Below, in pieces: positions 19,594-33,982 of a stretch of 64,000 nucleotides of DNA. The stretch is from Andrena cerasifolii. Lineage: Eukaryota > Arthropoda > Insecta > Hymenoptera > Andrenidae. Where the stretch lies: positions 9,605,001 through 9,669,000 of the forward strand of contig NC_135132.1 in assembly GCF_050908995.1 (NCBI RefSeq), written 5' to 3'. The position numbers were made by a program, and so were the translations under genes. How positions within the stretch are numbered: position 1 is the first letter of the stretch; every line of letters begins with the position of its first letter. The notes under the pieces are model-generated. The model did no database searches. It had not been told where the DNA came from and worked only from the letters and a program-made list of their open reading frames with translations.

Positions 19594-22500
19594 TTACGTA
19601 TTTTCAAAGTGCTGCTGCACCTTCTGCCACTTGGCGACCATGCTGGACACTTCTTTGTGCTTCTTACTGATACCAACTCTCGCCTGAAATCATACTGCGC
19701 GATAGCCTACGGCCCCTTCTTCTCCACTGCCGAAATAGTCCAGTAAAATTAGACGGAAATATGGCTAATCTACGGAATAATTCCCAGCAAGCTAAATTTC
19801 GGCATGGACCTTTATATATCGTCGTTTTAAACGATATGTCAAAGTCCCCATTAATCCGGCACCCGCTGAAACTTTTACAGAGTGTTGAACTTAAAAAAAA
19901 CTGTTAGTTACCAGTTTTACGAAAAAATAGTTATTATCAAACTTGTATATTAGGAAATTCTCTACAAAAAAGTCCAACTATTTTTTTTCGTAGGAGTAAC
20001 CATTTTCATGTAAATTTCTCTGTAAAATTCTCTGTAAAATTTTTAGCGGATGTCGAATCGGTGGGGACCCATCCAAAATGTAGCTTGCTGGGAATTATTT
20101 CGAAAGCAGATCCTAATTTCACTGGACTAAAAATGACATTACCTTTCTCCTTTTCTTCTCCTTCACGGTCATGTCGACAGGAGGAGGCTCTTGCTCCACC
20201 TCGACCTTCGGCTCCTCTGGCGGCAACGAAGGGGGCTCGATGATCGCTGGGTCCGGTCTCTGAGGGACCTTCTCAGGCCCACTGTTTTCTATGCGAGCTA
20301 TGTCGCTGTAGAACGAGTCCAGGGCGGAGACCAGCGATTCCTTGGCCGTCTTGACGGGTGGCTTCTCGATCACCTTGTGATTCGTGTAAATAGGCGTGTA
20401 ATCTGGTATCAGTTGGATCGCTGGCTGTACACTGTGCTTGTGTGGAAGTACTAAGGCCGCCGGCTGTTGGATACCACATAGAATCATTCCTAGAGGTGTC
20501 GGAATTAATAGGTCGAACAGTTGAGCTAATTAAATTCTTACAGCGTGCAAGTGCTGGTGATAAGCTGGATACTGAAGGTAATGTTCCTGAACAATGGCTG
20601 CTGGGTGACTCAGGATAGGCACCGTTGGGTCCCTCGCAGATGCGGTGTAAAGCGCACCGCCCTGTGGCTGCACCGCGCTGTATATTATTCTTTTCAGAGC
20701 AGTCGCAGGCAGTTCGTAAGGCGCCTCTGTTAAGTCTACGCCGGGTGGCAGAGGTTCTACGTTTGTTACGTTAGCGAGGGTCGGTTGAGGCGACAGCGAA
20801 GTTGAAGAATGAGGAGGTACGGAAGGATTCTCTATTTGGTTCACCTCTGCGATCACTGTCCCATCTTTAAAAGAAGATACGCTAAATGAAACCTACGAAT
20901 TCTACTCGTCCAGTAAAAATTTCAAGTGAAAATATTCATTGGTTCTAGAGGTATGATGTACGCCGTGTCTGAAAATGGTGTTTCCAGATAAAACGGCTAC
21001 AAAGTTAAGTATAACTTCTACAATTACTCGAATTTCTTCGTGAAATTCTGTTTAAAATATTCATAAAGGATAAGACTTTCAGAATCGGTAAGAAAAATCG
21101 ACTTTTTGAAGCTGAAATAGTCCACTACCCCCTGAATAACAGACGCACCTTCTCCCAATCGTTGCCTCTTTTCTAGTTTATCGCTGCCTGTCTCTCGTTT
21201 CCTTTTATCCTTCTTCAAATCCTCCGCGTATATTCTTGGCGGCGGAGGTGGGCTTGGATTTGAAATCTGTGGCGGGGGTGGAGCTTCCACTTCAGTGTTC
21301 CTCGCAACCGTTGCATCCTCATTCATCTCGCCACCTTCTTGTGGTTTCTTTGGCTTCGATTTCAGTCCTTCTTCTTCTGCTGCTGCGAAGAGACACGAGA
21401 AATCTGTAATTACTTCTACCTAAATCAAAGGCTGAACCTCGATAAAGTGGTTTTGCTCCTCGAGGGCTAATGAAATCTGATTATACCTTGCGCAATCATT
21501 TCTTCTTGCTCCGTCGGTGGAGGCGTCGAGCAGATTTCCATTTCCTCTGCGCCACCAGCGATGCCGGTGTCCGGATAGGTCCATTGGGTTATTCCAGTCG
21601 CAGTGTTCTGGTAATAATATCGCTTATGCGACCTGGAAAAAATGCCCGCCAAGGAATGTAGTGCGCAGAGGGCTACGGTTGACTTACTTGCATGTTTTAC
21701 ATTGACAGACAAACTTTCGAGGGACGTTTCTCCGTGAAAGGAACGTCCTCCCGAGCTCTGAAGCGACTTATTAGCTAGAAAAACAAATCAGTTGATACTC
21801 CTACCTGCGACTCGGCGTGCCATTAACGACTCAGCCTGGCCCTTTTATTACAGAAAGGATTAAGTGTTACTTAGCGGTTACATAGAAGGCGCTCTCTTCC
21901 GCAACACGAGCATCGAGTTTACGTCGACAACACGTCTGCGATTACGCTACAGCGAAATTAAGCGAACTGATTATGCATGTCCCGAGGATGATTTTCGAAG
22001 ATGCGACACGAAGCACTCGCATGGGGGGCGGAGCGTGACCGCTTCAACTACCACAATATCTCTCTTTGCACGCGATGCAAGTAAAACTTTGTATACGAGA
22101 GTGTTCGACAAGACAGGCGAGCGGTGTATGAGAAATAAAATATTTATATTAAAAGATAAGAGTGTAAAGCATGTCACGGTTCTCCAAATGATTGTTCGGT
22201 CAACAGGCGTGCAGAAGATTTATGCCGACGAGGGTGGGTCAAAGTACGCAGCTATTTGGATCGCAGGCTTCGTCCTGCACCCAAGTATAATTGAAGTTTC
22301 CATTGATATTCGATGGTTTCTTCCAGCAAGCTCTTCTCGCGCAATCTTCCTATCAATCTTCAGCAGCCTCTTTGAGCCGCCGCGTAGTGTCTTCAACACT
22401 TGCACGGTTCCAACTCCATTATTAAATAGAACGTGGGTCTGAACTCATTTCACTCGTGTCATCCATTGCGATTCTTGCTTCTCCGCTTCGTTCGCTGAAA

Positions 22501-25500
22501 CAAGCTCGCGACCTTCGTCGCCTCACAGTTTCGCTCTTGAATTACTCAGGTGTGCTCAATAACAGTCGCGTATTCTTCGTGCTAAGTCATCAGACGCTGG
22601 CTTTATTCTTTGCCGGTTCTTCCAAGTCTTCTTCGTTCATTGCTTTAGCTGGCCTATCTTTACTGCTGCAGTGATTTATTTATAGTTTAAGAAAAACAAC
22701 GCAGAACTTTTTCGCGTACACTTCTATGTACAAATGAAACCTGTATCTCGGTAAATGCAAGTTTACGGTAAAATACGACCAGACTCAATGATCCTATAAA
22801 TTTTAGAAGCAAATCTCACTATAGCTTACTCTGAAATTGATAAAGTCAAGTTGATTAAGTACTTGAAGCTAGCGAGGTCGAACTTGGAAAAAGTAATCTG
22901 TTGCTTTTGAAAAGACAATTTAAAGCGATTAACCAAAGATCTTATACCGTTCGGAAACAGAGAATTGAAGGAATCTCTCTTTGAAATAGAAGTTTAAAAT
23001 GTGAAAAGAGGCCTCGATTACCACTTATCGACACTTTTACATTGCTGTAATGGTACATGCAAAGATTACATGATCAAAGACTCATAGAATAGTGACGTGT
23101 ATAACATACCACGATGTTCTGTATGGAACGATTCATGTTTATTTGTACGAAATAATACACAAATTTTAGATGGTATACTATACCTATCCCACTGACAAAG
23201 CCATCCTGGTGGTGTTGCTTCTTGTTCCAAGCGTTCCAGTTCGTGACTGGTGTCAGTCAACCACCTACGCAAGTAACTCTTTTCTAAGTAACCTCCTTCC
23301 CACGCGACACACAATGTCTGAAATCCACAAACAAGTGTTGCTAGCCAGTCAACCCACCGCTGTACTCCAGCCTCGTAAAATTCTCATCTACCTGTAACTG
23401 TATCAACATCATCTGAACAGGCGACACACTCGGCTTCCCCTCCGACAGGAACTTCAGCTTCTCGAGTATGATCTGCGACAGTAGATTCACTTCTCCCTCG
23501 TCCTCCTTCGATTCAGGCGTCTCCGAAGCCGTCTGCGTCTCTTCCTCGGTGTTCTCCGATTCTTCTTTCGCATTCCCGCTATTCTCCGCACCCTCTTTTT
23601 GTATCACAGCAGTCGCTTCCTCCTGGCACGATTCTCCATCGCGTTCAGCATTATCGCACGACTTCGCATCCTCTTGCGGAGCTTCGGGTTCTATTTTACT
23701 CGCCTCCGAATCGTCGCTCACCTTCGCCTTCGTAGATGGAACTGAAAAGAGGATCTTCGATGTAATAACATTAATCGACACGAAATATCAGCGTCCCTAC
23801 CGTCAAACGCAATTCGTTTTTTCCTTTGGAAAAACTTGCTACGCCCGTGTAAATTGTCAAGGAATTTGTTAGTCCTTTGCCCGTCGTCTTCGGCCTTCGC
23901 TGCTGGCTCCTCTCCGCACTCTGCGCTTTCCGAGGTACCTTCGTTCTCCTGCTCGTTCTTTCTCTCTGCGTTAACGTCGGTATCGCTGCTATCTGTTACT
24001 CGGCTGTTATCGAGAGCGGGGTGCTTGCTCTGCATGGTTCTCAAGGGCACAATTTCTACGGTGTCTTCGGTTTGAGGAATTGGAAACAGAGCTTTCTTCT
24101 CCTGCTTCACTTCCAACTCCTCGTCAACATCCGAATCCTCGTCGTACCCAGGCACCAGAGACACACGGAAGTCCAAGTCACAATTAGGGATATGTTTGCT
24201 GTTGCTCTTCTTCGCTACGGCCACTTTGGGTTCCTTTACTGTTCGGTTATCACTGCCACCTTTGTCCCCGCATTCTTCAGACTCTGGTAAAGGTTGACTC
24301 TTTAAGTACTTCGCTTCTTTCTCCTCCGTCGACTTTGAATCCGAAACTTCTGGGTCCTCCACGGTGCTCTTGCTATCGCATTCCTCATCCAGATTCTGGG
24401 AAGTCGTTGGCAGCTGCGGTTGCATCGCTGGAGCCGAGGAAGGGAATGCCTCGACGCTCTTCGACTTTGCTACCGAACTCGTAGACGTCGCTTCGGTTAC
24501 AGACACAGCTTCGCCCTTCGAATGATTCTCATCTGCGGTGTCAGAGTCACTCTCGTCGCTCCCATAGGACGTTATCATTTCTATTTTCCTACAAAACCGC
24601 GTTCATCTTCGTTAAAAATGGTACGATGCTTCCTGAAAGAAAAGTTAATGTTCTCAGTGGCGTACCCATCGTCGGAGTCATTGTCCATCGTGTCGGACGT
24701 GTTCGCTGTGTCCTGGTCAGCTTGGGGCTCCTGCTTCTTAGCCGTCTCGTTGCAAATGTACCTATTACGGTTTCGAGCCACCACTTCTCGCGGTATCATC
24801 CCTTCCGGGATGTTTTCTTGAGATTGCTGATCTGAAGGGATTATATATTTAAGGGGGTACTCTAAATTCGAAATGTTAGCAGAGATGCAGAGGCCCAAAG
24901 GTAGTGCCTCCCGTGCGGCACTAGAACAGTTCCCACACATTTTTTCCTAATAAATCCCTAAATCCCATATTCCACAGCCGAATTAATGCACAAACTCAAT
25001 TTTTTTTTATAATTGTGATATGCGGCGTTTTTCTTACAACCAAGGAAATAATCTTCGGGAATGTAATTACATGCAACGGATGAGAAGTCCACCCAATGAG
25101 ATTCTTGCGCCGAGTGCGGTTTGCCCGCGGAGCTTGTTTTAGCATTGTTCTTCAAATACTGCAGCTCCTCCGGCATCTCCCACGTTACTTCGTTGGTCTC
25201 GATGTGCCAGTAATAAGGATAGCCCGAGGATTCGTCTAAACATTCTCGCCACACTAAAAGAAAGACACGTCGGTAGAGATAAATTCTGAATTTTTAAGCG
25301 GACACTGTGATAAAATCTTACTCAGTCCTGGATGGTTTACATTCGCCGAAGTATTAGAATTTGCAGTTAAGGCGGAGTTGCTAGATTCGTTTGGGATTGG
25401 CTGCTTAGGAGCTATGAGTTGAATCTCCTGTAAATCGCATATATATTAAGGGGGAACCTGGTTTAGGACGCTGAACATATTGATTTTTTTTTATTTCTTT

Positions 25501-26158
25501 AATCGAAAGTAATTCTCATGGACAATGTATTCCCAAAGTTACAGACAGAAATTCGAAGTAGCTTCATTAGAAAAAATTCAATGTTAAACGAATTATTTTC
25601 TAATAAAAAAAATGTTTTCTTCTTGTCTGAATATGCAGTAAAACACCCTTAAAGTTTTGAAAAGATTGGCTTTATATTTGTTGAGAAAATAATTCTTAAA
25701 AATCACCGTGTTTTCAGCGCCCTAAACTAGCTTCCCCCCTCAAACATTATCCACGAAAGATTTGATGTACGAAACATTGCCCGAGTAAATGGGAGTATGC
25801 GCATAAAAGTATCTTACCTTAAGGAAATTGTTGACCTGATCGTCTAGCTTACAAACGTCTTTCTTAGACTCCTCGGTATCGCTATCTGAATTGTAGTGGC
25901 AAAGTAAATTTGCCAAGGAGTTGGCTGGCACATTTTGTCCGGGGTAATCGCCACTCACTTGCCTGCGTTTATCTGGAAGTTATTAATACGTGATAAAATC
26001 CCGATATAAAGAGCTTCTGCCACTGCTAAAGCGTCCGTTACACGTCGGCGCAGATTTTCATAGTAATTGTGCAGATTATTACTTTGTCCGTGTTCCCCGT
26101 GAGCACCAGATTGCGACTGATTTAATTCTAAGACGGGTCTCCTTTGACGTCGCTTCAT
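19594..26158 (-). CDS. FNBP4: Formin-binding protein 4 (two WW domains)
   Basis: Thirteen exons: 26044-26158, 25818-25972, 25322-25427, 25071-25253, 24666-24831, 23801-24588, 23392-23741, 23184-23317, 21487-21632, 21149-21382, 20542-20864, 20143-20463, 19594-19683. Together they give 3111 nt (1036 residues plus stop), all phases consistent; human FNBP4 is about 1017. WW1 is WRECLDESSGYPYYWHIE...TWEMP. WW2 is split by an intron: GWLCQWDR then SHKRYYYQNTATGITQWTYP. Between them lies a long acidic Ser/Glu-rich region (23801-24588 exon). After WW2 come proline runs (APPPPQISNPSPPPPPRIY), a Lys/Arg-rich patch (KKDKRKR) and the conserved end SSMVAKWQKVQQHF. Domain order matches FNBP4, which binds formin proline-rich segments and spliceosomal proteins through its WW domains; nuclear function is inferred from the family. 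The exon 1 donor and the exon 12 acceptor are the least certain borders. Confidence 0.93.
19773..20102. mobile_element. Inverted-repeat miniature element in the last FNBP4 intron (about 330 bp)
   Basis: The left end CGGAATAATTCCCAGCAAGC and right end GCTTGCTGGGAATTATTTCG are inverted. A second, inner complementary pair (AATCCGGCACCCGCTGAAA with TTTTAGCGGATGTCGAATCG) extends the fold. It fills most of the 459-bp intron, ending 40 bp before the upstream exon boundary at 20143. Confidence 0.75.
25450..25739. mobile_element. TTAA-type miniature element in FNBP4 intron 2 (290 bp)
   Basis: The left end GGGGGAACCTGGTTTAGGACG is inverted relative to the right end CGCCCTAAACTAGCTTCCCCC. The flanks are TTAA (25446-25449) and TCAA (25740-25743), consistent with a TTAA target site that has changed by one base. 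The ends resemble those of the larger element at 54282. Confidence 0.75.
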
Positions 26159-29100
26159 AATAAAACATAAGTTAAGTTGTGTGTGCTACAAACAATGGAG
26201 ATATCTGAAAGAGAAAAACCAAGGTACACCCTCGCAATCGTGACTGTACGAATTTGTTAATTCAACGCAATAAATTTATATCTTATCCTTTGCGGACGCA
26301 TAGGTATATTTTCGTACCAATAACGTATGAAACCCGTTCATAACCTCGAAATAGAGATTCAGATACTTGACCAGTTTCAATGTTCGAGATTCGATTAGGA
26401 ACTGAAGAGTACAAGAATCATTCGACGACGTTTAGGAAGCATATGAGAAGAATGATGTTATCGTAGAAAACTCCCAAAAGTTTCGGACGTAAAAGAATCG
26501 AGGTTATGTTCTTCGCTGAAGAGATACGTCCGCCCTCGCGAGTCGCATCGATCACTATATACTGTCATATTAGTCGATCCATCTGCAGGTTATGTTCCGT
26601 CGACTTCGCTGCCCCCTGGCGAGTCGCTCGCGAACTTGTAAATCAAGATGGCTGACAATGGCGCGAAATATGAAATGATTTAGTTCGTGAAACTTTGATT
26701 TAGGTGCGTCTCATCTTCAAACTCCAATAACGAATGCAGAAAGTAAATAAAGTATCCACTGAAAGGAAGCAAAAGGCAGCTACTTATAACATATTTATTT
26801 ATAATGTTTTAGTAATATACTCCTTACCGTAGACATATATTTATATCATATGGCAGCATAGTATTATGACACTGTATAATATAGGTGAGGTGACTGACAC
26901 AACGATTCATAATTCACTTCTCTCGTAGAACGACACTGGCGTTCATATTTCCTTCGCTCGCTCTCATTCATGCGTACAGGCATACCGCGCAGCTCCAGGC
27001 TCTAGGGACTTTTTTCTTCACTAGATCGATCTCTGCCAGCTATACACCCTCGATCACCGCGACGATCGACGCTGGAGCTGGCAACCACGCGTACTCCACT
27101 TGCGAAATCGTCACTCGTTCCTCTAACTAATTCCTGACCCCCCTTTATTCGCCGCTGATTCGATTAATTAGCGCCCGCCTAAATGGCGCGTCGTGGCGTG
27201 CGCAGGCGCGCACGTACCGCTAATGCGAACCGGTCCGAAAGTCAATTGTGAACGATCGCGACCATGGTATCTACAATATGTATACGCAGTTCTTCTACTA
27301 TGCTCGTAACATTGTCTCATACTTACTCGGCTAGTTAAAATATCAATATACATTATAATATACTCTATGTAACGATAATGCAACATCGTTAATTTATTAT
27401 ACTTTGCAACTTAGAAAAATAGTCATGGCTAGGCGTGGCCGCGTCCCGTGGGATCTCGTGACCGTTCTTTTGAATTCTCGCGGCGTTCCATGGCTGCCAA
27501 TTCGATCCCCGATTATCTAGGGAATTTACTCTTTCAGTGCACTGGATCTGGTTAAATCACACGGCAGATGTTGATGCCTTGCATTCGAAAATGAATTTTA
27601 GTTCTCTGAAAGAATAATTCCCGTTGGTATTTTAATATTTATCGATGTAATAAGGATTAATCGATGTCCAGTGACTAAATGATAAATATTAAAATTCAAT
27701 TTTGATTAAATTAGATCGGGATTGGTTTCGATCGTTAAATATACATACGCCCGAAGAAACTGTTAGAGAGGATCAGCTAATTGACTGGGCTCCATATCGT
27801 GTCTTCGTAATTCAGAAAATAATTTCTTGAGGTTATCTTCAATTCTGATTTACGAAGGATAATCGTTGAACTCTCTAATTTTTATGGACACTATTAATCC
27901 TCTAAAATATCTTCCACGGGCGATGTATTCGATCAGAGATTAAACATTCGACTTCCTGTCACGTTAATTTGTAAATACGCCTTGAAATAGGGTTTTTCTC
28001 TTCACGAATATATAGGGACTTTCATGTCTCACCGATCGCCATCTACAGACCCGCTAGATTCAAATGAAACGTCGAAGCCACCAGGTGAACAATTTAACAA
28101 GCTCATGAAGAGTATCGTTTGTTAATAAGTCAATTGTTTATTGTTACCTTTCAGCAAGTAAACGAACGTTTAGCAAGAGCACGCGATGCGGTCACGGCAC
28201 AATAAAATCTATGAAAAACAATCAACGGAACAACGGTAGTACTACCTCTCTGAAAACTTTTCACGCTCTAGTATGCCTACTGTTGATTTTTATAATCGAT
28301 CGACGACCGAGATCACCGCCAATCAATCCCCCTTCGATTAACGTGGACTTAACACCGACTAAATCGCCGCCTAAATCGGCGGCGTTAGAACCCTACACTT
28401 ACGATTTCATATTCCCGCGAGATTTATCGATTCGCTATTAAATCATCGACCTCAACGCGTCGGCTGCCAACTAGCGATCGATCGTCGAACTGATGTCATA
28501 AAAACGACGTAGATCCATATTCCCCTAGTTTTCAACAAACATTCACGTGTTTCGAAACGAAATGTATATCTATTTTTCTATCGAAGATTGTTTCGTTGAT
28601 TTCGGAACTACGCATTGGCAGCCCGCGCGTTGTCAAATGAAAGAGAAATGAAGTTCGCCTAGTAATTAACGAACCCTTCACGCTCGAACCATTTTTTCCC
28701 CCCCATTTACATCGTTATAGTAACCGTTTGCAACGACCCCAGAAATCCCTAGACTCTGTACATTCCTCCACGTCGTGAAATAGAAACGGAATTATCGTTG
28801 TGCACTGGTCGCTCGAGTGTTAAGGGTTCCGGTCAGCCTACTCGATAGATCCTTTTTACAGAAGAAAGAGAAAGCAAAAATAGGAGGAAAAAAGAAGACT
28901 CACGGCCAAGCACGCCGAGCGAACACGCGCCTTAAAGTATACGTATCATTATAATTATTATTATTAGCAATTCGAGCGCGCATCGTTATCATTATTATTT
29001 CTTTATATCATCGATATTATTATTAGTATTATCATTGTTACCATTATAATTATTATTTAGAACGACATAAAAAAAGTCAGTCCTCGAAAGCGGAAATGCT

Positions 29101-31389
29101 TTTCCTCCCGTCGTGCTTGGCCAACAATCGCATGTAAACTCACACTCGCGTGGGATCCACCAACGGAAATACGAAGAACAGAGACTCTCGCGTTTACAAA
29201 TCATCCCCCCTCCTGCACATTTTATCGCCCCCCCCCAGCCACCCCGCGGGAATCGCTCGTTGCGATACGAACTTGAAAGCGAGGGAATAATACGAATACA
29301 CTCTCGATTCTAGCTACAAGGAGTCCCCGTTAATTCATCTAACTGTTGTATTGCAGGAGATTTACCGTTCCACGTTTGCTGTTAAAATGCGACTACTCTT
29401 ATCCGCGTTACTGTACTGTTTACACTTTCTTGGGATGCGTTCGGCTTTAGGGATCGCTAGTAACTTCTCCATCTACCATATCGGAAACGAACGTTAATTA
29501 TCGTTAAAAGTAATCAGTCGGGGCATTAATTCTCGACGCTCGAATAACATTTCGTCAGTTTCAACGGAGGAGGAATTTAATTAGGTGATGTATAAGTGTC
29601 TAGTAACTTTTTAGCAGCGGGAGAAAGTTGGTACGACTGGAATAATTTGAACAGAAGAACCGCGGGGAATTCTAGTTTCTACGGGGCCGTTGATTCAGAG
29701 ACTTCTCTAGTGGACACTGAATAGATCAGCGAGGAAGAATCAGTGATTAAAAAATTCGCTGGGTCAAGCGGGATTCTTGCGAGAAAGCCGAACACATTTA
29801 CAATTGACACTGTCACACAGAAAAACACGCGATTTCGTCTACTTTGAACCGCGAGACGTCTCTAGTCTCTCAACATTCTTATTGATGCATTTTATAGTTG
29901 ATTTCTCTGGTTCGCAGAAGCGGCAAATGGGCGTCTCTAGTTGTGAGCGCACCGCGACGCGCGCTTTACAAATCGTAATTATACCGACACGCTACTATAT
30001 ATATATATATATTCTTCAATATAATATAATATATATATATCTACTTGCTTGATATAGCGATCAACGATAGTTGTTTTTTCTTCCCCTTCATTTTTATATG
30101 TATAATTTATATATATATTTTTTTCTTGTATGTATATATATATATATAGTATCTCTCTCGTTCTTTTAGCCGTGTTACGCGCGTTACACTCGTACTTTGG
30201 ATCGTTCAGTAGCTTCGATCCGACTGATCCTCGGAATTCGAATCGTCTCGTTACTTTATTAAACGTTTCGCTCCAAGTAGCGATTACTTTTTTCTTTTCT
30301 TTTTTTGTTGCGCAAATACTGATAGAACATACACACGTCCCGCTCACTACTGTCCCTCTGTCTCTCCCCTACCTCCCCCCGGTTTCATTTCGTCAACCCT
30401 TTGTTTTTCTAAAATTAATATTTATACCTTCTCGTTTCTCGTTAACTCTATTGTATTTATACTTTTAGCGTCTCGTTCACTGCCGTCTCCTCATTCTCAC
30501 TAAATCTTCCACGCGCCGTTCCAGTCATCTCCTCGCACCTCGCTTTCTCGTCCTCACGCAAACGCGGCATAACGCACTCGCTTCTGTAAATATATTTATA
30601 GACTTAGAATTTTCAATTCTCTGGGCGATTTAATCGCCTGGCTTCTTCGAATCGTATTTCCTTTCGTTTCTCATCTCGCACAGACACACTGTGTACGCAT
30701 TCTCTCCCCTAGCATGCTTTAGTCACTCTCTCATACGTTAAAAGTATCCATGAGGAGATCTGTTGCGGGTCAGGCTGCAATTTAACGTTAGTCAGCACTC
30801 GAGGAATGAACATTCAGTTGGAAAAGATTCTATGGATCAACGTACCATTAATTTAATGTTCGCTAGCAAAACGCTGCTCAAGATCTGTGTCGTCTCATCA
30901 AGTTCCAGCAGCAAGCGCAGTCGGGTGGTGTTATTAAGCTCAATTGTAAGGGCGATCTGCAGTAAGTCACACGCAACAGACCTCCGCAGCTATCGTGTAT
31001 TATACAACAAGTGAATTGCGACTATTCATTCACACTGTCTCCGTTGAGAGTTTCACAGGCTCCTCTCTAAATAACTGTAAGCTTCGTCTTATCCTTCGGC
31101 ATTCTCCTCTTCGCGTGACAGTGATCGACAATGATATTATACGTAGGGATCCAATGATCTAAGCACTTATATGTACACGTCTGTAGAAACTCCTATAAAT
31201 CATCACGTCGAACGTTAAGAAAGTGTCGGTTAGCTCAGAAAGAAGCGAGACTCGCTGAAAAGTGAATTATATTAGTGGTACAAAAGTATTCTTCTTAGAA
31301 AATATAAGAAAGAAAACAGGTCGTTTATAATACTGCGAGATAAGAGATGTTGAACAAGATCGGTCCGACTATGAAAATAATTTGTCGAT
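26159..31389. other. 5.2 kb without a supported gene
   Basis: The first few hundred bases should include the FNBP4 promoter. Beyond that I find no exon, RNA gene or element end on either strand. There are ATT-type microsatellites at about 28950-29060 and TA-runs at about 29995-30045 and 30110-30150. Short C-runs (28690-28710, 29225-29240) occur. Long open frames near 30000 are produced by the TA repeats. Confidence 0.5.
29995..30150. repeat. AT dinucleotide microsatellites
   Basis: Interrupted (TA)n tracts occur at about 29995-30045 and 30110-30150. Confidence 0.8.
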
Positions 31390-31773
31390 TAGGGCTGGGA
31401 CTATTTGTCGAATTTTTCGATATTCGAATGTTCGAATAATTCAGTTGCTCAATTATTTGGCGAATATAATTCGAATATCCAAGTATCCAAATACTATTCG
31501 AATATTTAAGTATTCGAATTCTTAAATATTCGAATAGTATTCGAATTCTTAAATATTCGAATAGTATTCGAATTCTTAAATATTCGAATATTTAAGTATT
31601 CGAATTCTTAAATATTCGAATAGTATTCGAATTCTTAAATATTCGAATAGTATTCGAATACTTAAATATTCGAATAATAACATTCGAATACTCAAACATT
31701 CGAAGTTTATTCGTAGCATTCGAATACTTGTAAAATATTCGAATATTAAATTATTCGAATACTCCCAGCCCTA
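31390..31773. mobile_element. hAT-like TTCGAA miniature element, copy 1 (384 bp)
   Basis: Termini TAGGGCTGGGA and TCCCAGCCCTA are inverted. The flanks TTGTCGAT (31382-31389) and TCGTCGAT (31774-31781) match at 7 of 8 bases, as expected for a hAT duplication. The interior begins with a conserved block (ACTATTTGTCGAATTTTTCG, GCTCAATTATTTGGCGAATA) and then repeats TATTCGAATTCTTAAA-type units, so almost every 10-15 bp contains the palindrome TTCGAA. There is no coding capacity. Confidence 0.92.
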
Positions 31774-31781
31774 TCGTCGAT

Positions 31782-33982
31782 GAAATCTATAGACGAGGGA
31801 TGCGCATATGGTATACGTTGCTCTATGAAAATACGAGGGTCAGAAGATGGATATGTTAAGAAACTGAACGACTCTACGAGATGTGTCGAATCCTTTTCCT
31901 TCGTTATCATAGAGCACTCTGGGAGATTGATCGCAGAACCTAGTGACGGTAAACTGTACAAGACCGAAGCACAAAATAATTGTCAATGGTATTTAATCTG
32001 GAGACAGTTAATTGAGGATACTAGTGCTACAAACATCGTCGTGTAATTATTTACATAACTCTACAGGTTTGTTTCCGGAGAAGTAGAAAGCGAAGTGCTC
32101 CTGATAATCGAAGAAAAGGAAAGAACCCTTCAAGATTTTAAAGATGCGTATCGTACAGTGCTTCCTAGATTCACTTTGGGGGGCTAGGTCGAAGCTACAA
32201 CTAATCCTAAGAAGCGTGTTTCTCATTTTGTCTCGAAACGCGGCTCGTTTCCCTATCAAAGACTACAGGCCCTCTTTTTTTCTCTTCATTTTGAATCTCC
32301 TCTTCTCGCTCTTTATAAGATACACCGTTGAACCCTAAGAATTTCCTTCGTAGGCCCTCCTCTACGGAAACAAAAGGATGTCTTCTTTCTCTATGATATG
32401 TAGGACGATGAAAGCTTTAGGGTAAAACCTATGACCTAAGTATGCCCCTGCTCGATGAAGGATGGAGATGACCAAGCGCAGACACTATTCTGAGACTTTG
32501 TGGGCCCTGTTACAAGGATATTTAATCTACCGAGGCTTTGAGGGTTCGCTCATGGAAATATTCTTACAGAAACCTAAGAGAAGAGACTCTAATTTCTCTA
32601 AAAAAAAAGATCAAACGGACCACTCTTCCATTCATCGTCTCCCAACGAAGAGCCCAGTTCTTCTGAACCATCTCCGCAAGCCCCACTCGCAGAGCTCGAC
32701 TTCAGAGTTTTCCAGTAGCGAAAGAAAGGGGCGAAGGATAAAAGTAATCGTCTTGAAACCTAGTCGACTAGAAACAAACTCTACCAGACACTGATTCCCA
32801 AATTGGGCCCACACCCTCCGATACTGCTTCGAGTCCATCCCTGCCAATTCTCCCCTTCGCTCCATATAGAATGACTTCTGATTGAGATATGTGTTCGCAG
32901 CGATTCTTGAAGACAGCGTCTCTACATATAATTCACATAATTACACAAGAAACTACGCCCTTCTGGAAAATACGTGTGCTGGGCTGCACCTGGCTCGGGG
33001 CCCCTCGCCTCGACAGTCTCCAAAACTGTACACCTTGCGTCAGAATACCAAGTCACTCCCCCTTGCCCCGAGGTGGGCAACCCCTGGTACATGTGTCCGT
33101 GTGTGTCTTGCCACTTCTCTTCGGTAACTGTGTGTCGCGCGTATCCGAAAACGTTGACGAACGAGACGCGTTCTACTTATGTACAGGCTTCGTCGATCTC
33201 TCGATCCAGCACCTCACCTTGCGGCGTTGCTTTCACCCCTCTCGCCTTCCCTCCTCTGCGCACAGAGAAGGCACGGAGTGTGGAGAAGAAAGCGCTTCGT
33301 GCCTCGAATCCCCCGAGATTTGGAGCTGAGAAAACGATAGAGGGACCTGTCCCTTTTCTTCGGGCTGCCCTCCTCGCTATCGTCCTCTTCTTCTTTGTAT
33401 AGTACGTTACTGCTTTTTCTCTATTGGTATACATAGTCTGTCTCACCGTTTTGACAAATCAACTTCAGTTGCTAACCAGCTACTTATTATCTGCTGCTGC
33501 TTTGGGGTCGTTCAGCACCGAAAAGGGAGTATGAAGTTCGTCGTTTCTACGTTTACGTCGTGAACGGCGGCTCGAGGAATTCGATTTTCTTCGCCTGCTG
33601 CCTTTCCCATCCTGCTTGCTCTGCCTCCCTATGGAGCCATCGAAGATCGTCAGTGGGTCTCTGGAAGGACGAAGGAAGAACAACTTAAATCGTAGCCAAG
33701 CTGCTGGTGAATCGCCTCGAGGTTCCTCTTGCTTCCTCTCTTCCCGGTTTCTCCTCCTTTGGTTCCCCGTAGCGTGAAGAGATGAAGGAATGTACTTGAA
33801 GCGTTGCTGAAGCCTTCGATTAGAAGTGAATGAATTTTATCGCTCAGCTTGCGAGGCACTCTTCTTCTTACGTACAAGAGTGTTTTCCAATTCTCTTATT
33901 CCAGTAACTTAAATGGACTTCTGTCAGTGTTAGAAGCGACTGGAACGGTAAGTTGGTTTGTAATAATTCTAGAACTCAGAAT
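31782..33982. other. 2.2 kb without a supported gene
   Basis: No exon or RNA gene was recognised. Open frames on both strands around 32890-33450 overlap one another and lack any family motif. Confidence 0.45.

Noticed and set aside
21864..22442. 192-codon open frame on the plus strand
   Set aside because: It lies in a FNBP4 intron on the opposite strand, has no recognisable motif, and mixed composition; no transcript signal could be identified.
29979..30468. Open frames of about 110-120 codons on both strands
   Set aside because: They run through TA microsatellites (Tyr-Ile repeats) and are artefacts of low-complexity sequence.
32889..33402. Overlapping open frames on the plus strand (up to 146 codons)
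   Set aside because: Three frames overlap, none has a family signature, and no splice partners were found.
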